64,000 bases of DNA, taken from assembly GCF_002259755.1 (NCBI RefSeq), contig NZ_MWWY01000021.1:62001-126000 (forward strand). Reading direction: 5' to 3'. The position numbers were made by a program, and so were the translations under genes. The notes beneath the pieces are model-generated. The model was not told where the DNA came from, did not search any database, and saw only the letters and a list, made by a program, of their open reading frames with translations. The stretch is from Bifidobacterium hapali. GTDB taxonomy: Bacteria; Actinomycetota; Actinomycetes; Actinomycetales; Bifidobacteriaceae. This document shows, piece after piece, positions 34,891 to 42,828 of the stretch (positions within the stretch are counted from its first letter, which is position 1; every line of letters begins with the position of its first letter).

Positions 34891-36303
34891 TTATCGCGTG
34901 AACATATCGTTTGCACATACGAATATCATGTCTGGGTCACTTGCATATTTTGCCGTCGTGGATTCATGCACAGGGTTTTTCGTAAAGAACGCAAGTATAG
35001 TTTCTCGATAGCCTTTCACAAGGCCAACCCGTTCTCGTAATGCTGTTACCATGTCAGTCTCATTGACATTGTTGCGCCATTTGCACTCGCCAAGCAAAAG
35101 CTTATGTTCCATTGGGTCAGCTGCAACAAGATCAATATCCGTTTCCTCGTGTTTTAACGGGTTATTTCCCCACCATTTGCCAATCTGTGCCGGTGTCACC
35201 GAAAGTCGCCCTTCGCGGAATTCTCGCATCACCCACTGTATGCACATGTTCTCAAACTGTTGCCCAACATACGTCGCAAACGCAAGTCCCTGCACAACAC
35301 GCTCAGCAATCATCGCCCCGTTGCCTGTTTCAATAAGTGTGACATGCGGAGCAACGAATCGATACCAAAATGAAAAAAACGGGTCTTTAATGTGGATGCG
35401 TGATTTACGCGACGTTGTCTTCTCCCCAAACGGAACAATGCGTTCAATCACTCGAAGCTCCTCAAGCGTTCGAGCATAGAACGGCAATGACGTTTGTTCT
35501 ATGCCAATGCGATCAGCAATGGCTTTCGACGTATTACACCCATTGCTAATCGCTTGCAGTATCGAATCATATACGGCAGGACTTTTCAATTCCTCACGCA
35601 ACATCATCATCGGCTCTTCATAGAGTAATCCAGACTTGTCGAAGCATAAAGCAGCAACATTCTGAGCATACGTCAATTCCGGTTTTAATTGCGACAGATA
35701 ATACGGAGTACCACCAAACGTCGCGTAATATAACACGCATTCCTCGGCGCTTGCATTTGGTACAAACCGAGCCGCATCAAAACAGTCAAACGCTTGCAAA
35801 CGCAACTGTCCCGTTCGACGACCATACAAAGGGCTCTTATAACCAAGCACCTCACTTTCCATAAACCCTTGATTACTGCCAGAAAGAATCAGCATGACAT
35901 TCGCATCCTTAAGCCCATGATCGATTGCAATCTGCAATATCGACGCCAGACCAGGTTCAGCTTGTGCAGCATATGGAAACTCATCGAACACAATAATCAT
36001 CTTGTCACCGACATGCTGTTGTGCCTGACGAACCAGAAAATCGATAGCTCGATCCCATGATGAAAAATCTAACGCATCCGCATACCCAAAATACTCAGAT
36101 ACAACAAGTGAGAACGACTGCAAAATAAGCTGCGAATTCTGCTGACGCGCTGTGAAATATAACGCTTTACGACCGTTGAGAAAATGATCAATCAGCGCGG
36201 TTTTGCCAATACGGCGTCGACCATAAATCACCATCATCTCAAATCGATCACTCGCGTACATACGCTCTAACGCAGCTAACTCCTGTTCTCGTCCAATGAA
36301 CAT
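34891..36303 (-). CDS. AAA+ ATPase of the archaeal-type/DUF234 family
   Basis: A 470-residue ATP-binding protein. Residues 1-250 hold the P-loop NTPase: IYGRRRIGKTALIDHFL (Walker A), IIVFDEFPYAAQ (Walker B) and MLILSGSNQGFME (sensor 1); the middle has a winged-helix region (NTSKAIADRIGIEQTSLPFYARTLEELRVI) and the C-terminal ~110 residues a DUF234 nuclease-like domain (QFENMCIQWVMREF, then DIDLVAADPMEHKLLLGECKW, a D...E-x-K pattern). The ATG at 36303 has AAGGAG 8 bases upstream. It is clearly more AT-rich than its neighbours and is bracketed by MITE copies A and B: a transferred gene of unknown role, possibly defence or toxin-like (inference). Confidence 0.88.
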   Translation of the reverse strand: MFIGREQELAALERMYASDRFEMMVIYGRRRIGKTALIDHFLNGRKALYFTARQQNSQLILQSFSLVVSEYFGYADALDFSSWDRAIDFLVRQAQQHVGDKMIIVFDEFPYAAQAEPGLASILQIAIDHGLKDANVMLILSGSNQGFMESEVLGYKSPLYGRRTGQLRLQAFDCFDAARFVPNASAEECVLYYATFGGTPYYLSQLKPELTYAQNVAALCFDKSGLLYEEPMMMLREELKSPAVYDSILQAISNGCNTSKAIADRIGIEQTSLPFYARTLEELRVIERIVPFGEKTTSRKSRIHIKDPFFSFWYRFVAPHVTLIETGNGAMIAERVVQGLAFATYVGQQFENMCIQWVMREFREGRLSVTPAQIGKWWGNNPLKHEETDIDLVAADPMEHKLLLGECKWRNNVNETDMVTALRERVGLVKGYRETILAFFTKNPVHESTTAKYASDPDMIFVCANDMFTR

Positions 36304-36366
36304 GAACGTCACTCCTTCCACAGTCTTTACCGATAAAACGTTCTGAGCCACATACACCATAGCATT

Positions 36367-36403
36367 TATTATTGAATTTTCTATAATAGAAAATTCAATA
36401 ATA
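36367..36403 (-). promoter_or_regulatory. Palindrome spanning the ATPase promoter
   Basis: A 17-bp perfect inverted repeat, left arm TATTATTGAATTTTCTA, 3-base centre TAA and its complement on the right. The centre holds TATAAT-like -10 hexamers in both orientations. It ends 64 bases upstream of the ATPase start; probably an operator covering the promoter. Confidence 0.7.
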
Positions 36404-36421
36404 TTTTTCATGACACGCGAT

Positions 36422-36586
36422 TGCGCAGCGAATCATTCTCAATAAGAAAAGTGTGAGGATTGGCTTTCTACAATCGAACATAAGCCACTGATAAACGGCG
36501 TTATTCCAACGATCTATAAAATGTGCGATTGAGCGATTTCGTGCGTTTGGCTCACACTTTTCTTATTGAGAATGATTCGCTGCACA
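36422..36586. mobile_element. MITE-like element, copy B (165 bp)
   Basis: Nearly identical to copy A and in the same orientation (few substitutions, such as GATTGGATTTCTGCAATC to GATTGGCTTTCTACAATC). Terminal repeats match except for one base at the right end (GCACA for GCGCA). It lies between the ATPase promoter palindrome and the tetR operator. Confidence 0.88.
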
Positions 36587-36599
36587 GACACGCACATTC

Positions 36600-36618
36600 C
36601 ATACCGACCGACGGTATG
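36600..36618 (+). promoter_or_regulatory. TetR operator 1 and -10 box
   Basis: CATACCG-ACCGA-CGGTATG, a 7-bp inverted repeat with 5-base spacer, directly followed by the -10 box TATAAT (36619-36624), so binding would block the promoter. The same repeat is at 37388. Leader to the tetR ATG about 50 bases. Confidence 0.85.
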
Positions 36619-36675
36619 TATAATAGGGTAAAAACCAGTGAAAAGGCAAGCAGCCGACACCAAAGGTAGACGCAC

Positions 36676-37320
36676 ATGGCACGCAACGCACATCCCGAGG
36701 TAACCGAGCGACGTATCCTTGACGCCGCTCAAGGGATTTTTTTTACCAAGGGGTATGAAAACACCTCAATACAAGATATTGTCGATCAACTCGGTGACCT
36801 GTCGAAAGGTGCGATTTATCACCATTTCAAGTCAAAAAAGGCCATTCTTGACCGACTCACCGAGAATGATTGGCAAGCAGCCAACGCCAAATATGCCGAC
36901 ATCGCAGCTCGCACCGATATCAATGGGCTAGCAAAATTGCGGCTCATGATTCAAGAGTCGATTGGTAATGAACAACATAATAAACTTAACCAAGTGTCAA
37001 TTTCGTTTCTTGACGATCCACAAACATTGGCGTCTAACTTGCGATTTTGGGCCACCGAACTGCCTAAGCGCTGGCAACCATTTATTGAGGAAGGCGTGCG
37101 TGACGGATCTATACCGACCGCATATCCACGCGAAGCAGCAGAACTTATCTCATTATTGTCAAATTATTGGCTACTGACCCATTTTTACCCCGCCACAAGA
37201 AGCGAATTACGTCATCGCGTGACCTGCCTCGCTACCATGCTCACCGCTATCGGTGTACCCGTGTTCAATGACGAGCTGATTGATCTCACCGTCAGTTTCT
37301 ATATGTCATACAACGCCTGA
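36676..37320 (+). CDS. TetR/AcrR family repressor of an MFS exporter
   Basis: A 214-residue repressor. Helix-turn-helix: ILDAAQGIFFTKGYENTSIQDIV and LSKGAIYHHFKSKKAIL (about residues 15-65); the remainder is the alpha-helical ligand domain. AAAGGTAGACGCAC precedes the ATG. The gene sits between two copies of the CATACCG(N5)CGGTATG operator, one at its own promoter and one before the MFS gene, so autorepression and repression of the exporter, released by the pump's substrate, are strongly suggested. Codon use is somewhat more AT-rich than the surrounding core genes, and it borders the MITE-flanked island. Confidence 0.91.
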   Translation: MARNAHPEVTERRILDAAQGIFFTKGYENTSIQDIVDQLGDLSKGAIYHHFKSKKAILDRLTENDWQAANAKYADIAARTDINGLAKLRLMIQESIGNEQHNKLNQVSISFLDDPQTLASNLRFWATELPKRWQPFIEEGVRDGSIPTAYPREAAELISLLSNYWLLTHFYPATRSELRHRVTCLATMLTAIGVPVFNDELIDLTVSFYMSYNA

Positions 37321-37387
37321 CCCCAACCATTAGCCATTGGCGTTGCCCAGCCGTATCCGCATCATCAGGTCATCTTTCACGATAATT

Positions 37388-37410
37388 TACATACCGGTGG
37401 TCGGTATGTA
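37388..37410 (+). promoter_or_regulatory. TetR operator 2 before the MFS gene
   Basis: TACATACCG-GTGGT-CGGTATGTA: a perfect 9-bp inverted repeat with 5-base spacer, 26 bases before the MFS start. Core identical to operator 1, and the same regulator is expected to bind. Confidence 0.88.
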
Positions 37411-37435
37411 ATCTAAGGAGACTAAGGAATCAATC

Positions 37436-38671
37436 ATGACCAAAACCCCACTCGTTTCCCGCGACTTTATCCTGCTCGTAACCGGTCAAGGCATCTCATT
37501 ATTCGGCAATATGATGTTGCGTTTCGCCATGTCCATGTGGGTGCTCGACGAAACCGGCTCAGCCACCGTCTTCGCATCAATCCTCGCCGTGTCTATCGTC
37601 CCAACCATCATTCTTTCTCCATTCGGCGGCGTCCTCGCTGACCGCATAAATCGCCGCACGATCATGGTTGCGCTCGACGCGTTGTCAGCCGTGCTCATTC
37701 TCGCCAGCGCACTTATATTCGTTGCTATCGGCTTTAATATTGTCGCCATCGCAACGATGCAAGTACTGCTCGCTGTCCTCGGCGCGTTTGAGACGCCAAC
37801 CGTCCAAGCAGCACTCCCCCAGATGTTTCGCAGCTACGGCCAGTCAACCATGCGGCAAGCGATGGCCGTCGTCAATCAAGTACAGCAGCTCAGCTCCTTG
37901 CTCCCAAGTTTTCTCGGCGGCGTACTGTACGCAATGGTTGGCATTCGGCCGATGATGATCATCACCATTATCTGTTTCGCATTGGCCGCAACACTCGAAT
38001 GTTTCATCCGACTCGCTGCGCCTGATCGAGGAACTGACACGCTGCCGGCACCGCTCGAAGATCTCAAAGCCGGTGTGCGATTCCTTGTCGCTGATCGACC
38101 GGCGCTACTGCGGCTGCTCGCGCTCGTTTCCGTGTTGAACTTTCTCGGCACCGGTTACTCGGCGGTTGGTTTCCCATATACGGTTCGCACCACACTCGGT
38201 TTCAACGCGACCGTGTACGGCATATCTGACGGACTCATCGGCATTGCCGGCATCGTAGGCGCGTTTTTGGCTGGCTTAGTCGCCGCCAAACTTACCATGC
38301 GTCATTTTCCGCTGACGTTATTGGTATTTTCGCTGACATTAATACCGCAAATCGTAGTATTTATACTGCCAGCAGACGCATGGACGAGACTTATTGTGCT
38401 CGTGATATTCACTTGCTGCACGATGATTGCGAGTTGTTTTGCTAATCTCATTGCGATTCCGACGATTCAAATGAGCACGCCGGAGGCGATGACCGGCAAA
38501 GTAATGTCAATAACCGCCGCACTCAGCATGTGTGCCACGCCGGTAGGGCAAATGGCATACGGATGGGCGTACGACCGCTTCTCCGTGAGTGTTATATTGA
38601 TCGCCACGACGCTTGGCATCGCGGCCCTCACCGTGTTGATGAAGCCTCTCTCCACCCAGTTCGACGCCTAA
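37436..38671 (+). CDS. Major facilitator superfamily exporter
   Basis: A 411-residue transporter of the drug-efflux-like type with about 12 membrane segments. Recognisable are FILLVTGQGISLFGNMMLRFAMSMWVLDETGS at the N-terminus, the loop 2-3 motif GVLADRINRRTIMVALDAL (a variant of GxxxDrxGRR/K), and a second half starting FLGTGYSAVGFPYTVRTTLG with AGLVAAKLTMRHFPLTL. AAGGAG/AAGGA repeats precede the ATG. Under control of the upstream TetR operator. The substrate is unknown; a toxic hydrophobic compound or antibiotic is the usual case. Confidence 0.9.
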   Translation: MTKTPLVSRDFILLVTGQGISLFGNMMLRFAMSMWVLDETGSATVFASILAVSIVPTIILSPFGGVLADRINRRTIMVALDALSAVLILASALIFVAIGFNIVAIATMQVLLAVLGAFETPTVQAALPQMFRSYGQSTMRQAMAVVNQVQQLSSLLPSFLGGVLYAMVGIRPMMIITIICFALAATLECFIRLAAPDRGTDTLPAPLEDLKAGVRFLVADRPALLRLLALVSVLNFLGTGYSAVGFPYTVRTTLGFNATVYGISDGLIGIAGIVGAFLAGLVAAKLTMRHFPLTLLVFSLTLIPQIVVFILPADAWTRLIVLVIFTCCTMIASCFANLIAIPTIQMSTPEAMTGKVMSITAALSMCATPVGQMAYGWAYDRFSVSVILIATTLGIAALTVLMKPLSTQFDA

Positions 38672-38678
38672 CCTCTGT

Positions 38679-38751
38679 GTAGCGATGTGCGTGGCGGAAA
38701 ATGCTCACTGAGCAGTGCTCAGTGAGCATTTTCCGCCACGCACATCGCTAC
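38679..38751. repeat. Perfect 73-bp palindrome (family 1, copy 4)
   Basis: Two perfect 36-bp arms around a single central G, from GTAGCGATGTGCGTGGCGG to its complement ending CGCTAC. It includes the family-1 core (GTGGCGGAAAATGCTCACTGAGC) plus an extended outer stem GTAGCGATGTGC. It lies in the convergent gap between the MFS gene and murA. Confidence 0.96.
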
Positions 38752-38784
38752 TGTCCTGACAACAAAGGGAGCCGCACTCAGCAA

Positions 38785-40188
38785 TCAGTCGAAATCAGCG
38801 CCGAGAGCCGCGAGCTTGCCGCGGAAGTCAGCGTATCCACGGTCAATGAGCGAAATACCTTGCACGTTCGACGGGCCCTTCGCCGCGAGCGCCGCGATCA
38901 AATGTGAGAATCCGCCGCGCAAATCTGGCACGTCAATATCGCGGCCAGTCAGCGGCGTCGGTCCGAAAATCACCGCCGAATGCTTGTAGTTGCGCTGCTG
39001 GAAGCGGCACGGCAGCGATCCCAAGCATTCGCGATACAGCTGAATCGTCGCACCCATCTGTACGAGTGGCTTGGTAAAGCCGAACCGGTTCTCATACACG
39101 GTTTCGTGCACAATCGACAAGCCGTTCGCCTGCGTCAAGGCCACCACGAGCGGCTGTTGCCAGTCGGTCATAAAGCCTGGGTGCACGTCCGTTTCGATCG
39201 CAACCGGATGCAAGTCCCCACCCGGATGCCAGAAACGAATACCCTTATCAGTCACATCAAATTCGCCGCCAACCTTGCGGAACACGTTCAAGAACGTCAT
39301 CATTTCCGGCTGAGTCGCGCCCTTGACGAAAATATCACCGTGCGTAGCGAGCGCTGCAGACGCCCACGAAGCCGCCTCAATACGATCGGTGAGCGAGGTA
39401 TGTGTGAATCCCTTCAGCTCCTTAACACCTTCGATACGGAACGTACGGTCCACATCCACGGAAATAATCGCACCCATCTTCTGTAGCACGGCGACCAAAT
39501 CCATGATTTCCGGCTCAATTGCCGCACCAGACAGCTCAGTCTTACCCTCAGCGAGCACTGCGGCGAGCAGCGTCTGCTCAGTCGCGCCGACAGACGGGTA
39601 CGGCAGGTGGATTTTCGCACCGTGCAGACCGTCAGGAGCGGAAATGTGGATGCCGTCTTTGTGTTCCTTGTCAACGGTGGCACCAAGCTTGCGCAAGGTC
39701 TCCAAATGGAAGTCAATTGGCCGACCGCCAATATTGCAGCCACCGAGCGCAGGAATAAACGCTTCCCCAAGACGGTGGACAAGCGGACCGGAGAACAGAA
39801 TCGGAATACGCGACGAACCAGACAGCGTGTCTACGTCGGCAACGTCGGCAAGCTGAACGTGGCTCGCGTCGATAGTGACGATACCGTTCGCACCATCCAC
39901 GTCAACAGTCACGCCGTGCAAGCGCAACAGATCAGATACAACATGTACATCGCGAATTTCTGGCACGTTTTTCAGTACCGACTTGCCCGGGGCCAGCAAC
40001 GCGGCAACCATAGCCTTGCTGACGAAGTTTTTCGCTCCGCGCACTTTAATTGTGCCGTTGAGAGGCTTACCGCCTTCGACGTGCAGGACATCTTCTTGCT
40101 GATCCTTGACCACGCTGACCTCTTTCGCTGCTCGCTCGTGCTCGATCGTTATCTGTTTCGCGGGAGCGCTTATACCACGCATCCGCAT
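38785..40188 (-). CDS. murA: UDP-N-acetylglucosamine 1-carboxyvinyltransferase
   Basis: First committed step of peptidoglycan precursor synthesis, adding enolpyruvate to UDP-GlcNAc. The sequence holds VEGGKPLNGTIKVRGAKNFVSKAM (substrate Lys-Asn), the active-site loop GGCNIGGRPIDFHLETL with the Cys (about residue 155) that fosfomycin alkylates (the mycobacterial enzyme has Asp there), and DLRGGFSHLIAALAA. Start 40188 (MRMRGISAPAK) is uncertain: no ribosome site is clear, and the frame is open to 40224. About 467 residues, with an N-terminal extension of ~35 residues compared with typical MurA. It reads away from the mntP leader; the 73-bp palindrome marks its 3' end. Confidence 0.94.
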   Translation of the reverse strand: MRMRGISAPAKQITIEHERAAKEVSVVKDQQEDVLHVEGGKPLNGTIKVRGAKNFVSKAMVAALLAPGKSVLKNVPEIRDVHVVSDLLRLHGVTVDVDGANGIVTIDASHVQLADVADVDTLSGSSRIPILFSGPLVHRLGEAFIPALGGCNIGGRPIDFHLETLRKLGATVDKEHKDGIHISAPDGLHGAKIHLPYPSVGATEQTLLAAVLAEGKTELSGAAIEPEIMDLVAVLQKMGAIISVDVDRTFRIEGVKELKGFTHTSLTDRIEAASWASAALATHGDIFVKGATQPEMMTFLNVFRKVGGEFDVTDKGIRFWHPGGDLHPVAIETDVHPGFMTDWQQPLVVALTQANGLSIVHETVYENRFGFTKPLVQMGATIQLYRECLGSLPCRFQQRNYKHSAVIFGPTPLTGRDIDVPDLRGGFSHLIAALAAKGPSNVQGISLIDRGYADFRGKLAALGADFD

Positions 40189-40252
40189 GACTAACCAACA
40201 GTTTGCCACAAGGTGTGTGCGCACCGTGTGAAAGATGCTGGCAGCGAAGTGG

Positions 40253-40258
40253 TATACT
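40253..40258 (+). promoter_or_regulatory. -10 box of the mntP leader
   Basis: TATACT, with the riboswitch-like leader downstream and mntP start 169 bases on. No good -35 is seen. Confidence 0.5.
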
Positions 40259-40319
40259 GGCTTCTCGTAATTGACGACATGCGAACAGCATTCGCTTCGG
40301 ATTCAAAGCCCGGCGCCTT

Positions 40320-40420
40320 GCCCGGCAGTTCAATGTCGGTGCCCCTAGGCGTAGGCGGATTCACCGAAATCCCGTCGAGGCCCATCCCGTGGGGAGACCG
40401 GCGGGATGAACCTTGTTTGA
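40320..40420 (+). promoter_or_regulatory. Probable yybP-ykoY manganese riboswitch
   Basis: The leader before mntP holds the conserved GGGGAGAC loop (40391-40398) carried by a stem CATCCCG/CGGGATG (40383-40408), and a second purine-rich GGCGTAGGCGG segment at 40349-40359 matching the other conserved loop loosely. Such elements bind Mn2+ and switch on mntP-type exporter genes, so the gene next to it supports the call. Boundaries are approximate. Confidence 0.6.
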
Positions 40421-40426
40421 CTAGCT

Positions 40427-40986
40427 ATGTTACAGACGTTACTCATTGCTATTTCCGTATCTATGGACGCGTTTGCTGTTTCGATCGGCAAAGGTTTGAC
40501 CGTGCATCGTTTGCGCGGCGTGGACGCGCTTAAAACGGCACTGTGGTTTGGTGGATTTCAGGCGTTATTCCCGCTACTTGGCTATTTTTTGCAACAACGT
40601 TCGCAAGTTATGTGACGGCGATTGATCACTGGATTATCTTCGCTCTGCTTGCGTTTATCGGCGGCAACATGATTCGTGAGGCGTCTGAGGAAGAAGAAGA
40701 GAACGAGAAGGAGACGGCCGAGTTTGACTGGCGACACATGTTACCGTTGGCTGTAGCGTGCAGTATTGATGCGTTTGCCGTAGGCGTGAGCTTTGCGTTT
40801 ATGAAGGTTAACGTGTGGTCGTCGGTACTGACGATTGGCGTGACGACTGGTGCGTTTTCGGCTGCGGGATTGTATATTGGACGCGCGTTCGGCTCGCGTT
40901 GGCAGCAGCCAGCGCAGATTACCGGTGGCGTGGTTCTGATTCTGATTGGTTTGAAAGTCCTACTCGAACACCTCGGCGTGCTGTGA
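40427..40986 (+). pseudogene. mntP: Manganese efflux pump MntP, frameshifted at T6
   Basis: Exports excess Mn2+ across the cell membrane. The first frame (40427-40615) gives LLIAISVSMDAFAVSIGKGL and FGGFQALFPLLGYFL, then goes out of frame. A -1 shift at the T-run 40585-40590 joins it to the second frame, ending 40986: ATTFASYVTAIDHWIIFALLAFIGGNMIREA, later SIDAFAVGVSFAF. The joined ~186-residue product has the two Asp-containing MntP halves and six helices. The junction T_TTT_TTG is a perfect slippery heptamer; adding one T to the run would also restore the frame. Whether the shift is real, programmed, phase-variable or an error is unresolved. Preceded by a probable Mn riboswitch. Confidence 0.85.
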
Positions 40987-41025
40987 TGTGTGGTGTGGCA
41001 CCCCTTGCACGATGAGCTGTCTTGC

Positions 41026-41047
41026 GGCTCCCCTTGTCAGGGGAGCC
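41026..41047. terminator. GGCTCCCC hairpin after mntP (family 5)
   Basis: GGCTCCCCT and AGGGGAGCC form a 9-bp stem with a TGTC loop, in the convergent gap between mntP and the membrane protein gene; likely terminates both. Confidence 0.65.
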
Positions 41048-41087
41048 ATGAAAACACCAATTCAGCTACACTGCGCCGCCCGTGAAT

Positions 41088-41837
41088 CTAGTGAATCATT
41101 ATGGATAGCAGGCCAGCCACTGGAACAAGTGCGCCTGCGAACATCGTCGGCAACACGATAATGCCGATCCACGGTGCGCGTGCATGCTCGTCAGGGTCAG
41201 CTTCAGCCACCCACCAACGGCTCGCCACAAGTAACGCTAGCGTGAGTAACATCACCACAGCCGCCGATACAATCATCACAATATTATTGCCACCCTCATC
41301 GGGTAACGCCATATAATCCGGCACAAAATACCAGCCGCTTACCGCAATCATCGACACGCCTTCAAGCACGGTATGTGAAAGGCTACGAATCAAATGCGAA
41401 CGTTCAGCGCGCGCCATTTGCCGCACAAACGCAGCGACAATGAGCACAACCAACAGTCCACCAACAGACGCGAGCCATGCGGCCATACGCGTCCACACTG
41501 GCATGGTAATCGGACACGGGTGCGCTTGCGTGCATGCGATCACACCGAACAGGAATGCTGCTAGCTGCCTCGTATTGGCAACCAGTAGCGCCACCACACC
41601 AGCAACCGCAGCAATCACATGACCGGCCATGCCGTCGCGCAATGGCGAGCAGATGACAAACAATGTCATCAACGCGACAATAACCACATTCATACCAGTC
41701 ACGCCGGCACCACCAAACGCGAGCACGACCGGCACCCCGAGCACAATCAGAGCACACGCCGGCGCGTATCCAGCCTCGAACGGTGCTCCTGCTCCCTTAT
41801 TCGTTGGCGCCGATATCATCCCGTTCTGCTCGTCCAT
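41088..41837 (-). CDS. Hypothetical membrane protein
   Basis: A 249-residue polytopic membrane protein with about seven hydrophobic segments, which I cannot match to a named family. N-terminal 25 residues are polar (MDEQNGMISAPTNKGAG), then helices such as ACALIVLGVPVVLAFGGAG, VVIVALMTLFVIC, AWLASVGGLLVVLIVAAFV and MIVSAAVVMLLTLALLVASRWW. Between helices 3 and 4 a CTQAHPCP loop holds two Cys on the expected outer face. AGGAG is 6 bases before the ATG at 41837. Divergent from glnR with a 208-base gap; a TACAAT lies on the plus strand in that gap at 41970. Function unknown. Confidence 0.8.
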   Translation of the reverse strand: MDEQNGMISAPTNKGAGAPFEAGYAPACALIVLGVPVVLAFGGAGVTGMNVVIVALMTLFVICSPLRDGMAGHVIAAVAGVVALLVANTRQLAAFLFGVIACTQAHPCPITMPVWTRMAAWLASVGGLLVVLIVAAFVRQMARAERSHLIRSLSHTVLEGVSMIAVSGWYFVPDYMALPDEGGNNIVMIVSAAVVMLLTLALLVASRWWVAEADPDEHARAPWIGIIVLPTMFAGALVPVAGLLSIMIH

Positions 41838-42045
41838 CCCATACTCCTGACGTTCACGGTACACTACGAGTGTTGTTCTCCATTAATCCTACGTCCTCTC
41901 GAGCCCGTATCAATCCCATTCATCGAGCAGTCAACATAATGTGTCCATATTGTGCGCGTACAATAAGGCGACATCATAAAAAGTCGTTACGATACCCGGT
42001 AACAGCCGTGGTTAAGGCCTATACAGCCTATACAAAAGGGGGCGA

Positions 42046-42819
42046 ATGGTGACGGATCTTACGCTCATGACGTTTGCGGCCGATCCCGCGACCGTATTGC
42101 CGTCTCTCGCCCTACTGTCGCACCGCGTGCGCGTGCTACCGATGGACGCCGCAAGTCTAGTGAAGATGCCAGAGAACACGATTCTGTTTCTTGATGCGCG
42201 CGATGATCTAGCGACTGCGAAGACGTTGTGCCGCCTGATTCACGCATCTGGCTTGTCTACACCGATTGTGCTGGTACTCACTGAGGGCGGATTCACCGTG
42301 GTGAATTCGACGTGGGGTATCGCTGACGTGGTGGTGTCTTCTGCTTCTCCTGCTGAAGTGGAAGGCCGTCTGCGACTCGTTTCGGAACGCGGTAACTCGC
42401 CTCTTGGCACGGGTACGATTGGCGGTGGCGCGGCTGGCAGCGAGCCGGGCACTGTGAACGCTGATGGTCAGATTCGTTCCGGCGATTTGGTGGTTGATAC
42501 GAACGGATATACCGCTTCTCTGCACGGTCACCCGATTGATCTGGCGTATAAAGAGTTTGAGCTACTCAAGTATCTTGTGCAACATCCTGGCCGTGTGTTT
42601 ACGCGCGCACAGCTGCTGCAAGAAGTGTGGGGTTACGACTACTACGGTGGTACGCGCACGGTTGACGTGCATATTCGTCGTCTGCGCGCCAAGCTCGGTG
42701 GTGAGTACGAGCATTTGATTGGCACTGTGCGTAACGTTGGCTACCGTTTTGACCCGCCTGAGGATGAGGCGAACGGCGCTGCTCCGTCTGCTCCGATAAC
42801 CACAGACGTCAAGAATTAA
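42046..42819 (+). CDS. glnR: GlnR-like orphan response regulator
   Basis: OmpR-family regulator of nitrogen metabolism in Actinobacteria, acting without a partner kinase. The 257-residue protein aligns by eye with GlnR: an atypical receiver with VLPSLALLSHRVRVLPMDAASL, ILFLDARDDLATAKTLCRLI (one acidic residue kept at the phosphosite), and TPIVLVLTEGGFTVVNSTWGIADVV, then a Gly-rich linker and the winged helix with EFELLKYLVQHPGRVFTRAQLL and GGTRTVDVHIRRLRAKLG. A GGGGGCGA stretch precedes the ATG by a few bases. It is the only regulator of this kind in the window and no kinase is adjacent. Assignment from sequence features, not from a search. Confidence 0.82.
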   Translation: MVTDLTLMTFAADPATVLPSLALLSHRVRVLPMDAASLVKMPENTILFLDARDDLATAKTLCRLIHASGLSTPIVLVLTEGGFTVVNSTWGIADVVVSSASPAEVEGRLRLVSERGNSPLGTGTIGGGAAGSEPGTVNADGQIRSGDLVVDTNGYTASLHGHPIDLAYKEFELLKYLVQHPGRVFTRAQLLQEVWGYDYYGGTRTVDVHIRRLRAKLGGEYEHLIGTVRNVGYRFDPPEDEANGAAPSAPITTDVKN

Positions 42820-42828
42820 CCGGTCACG

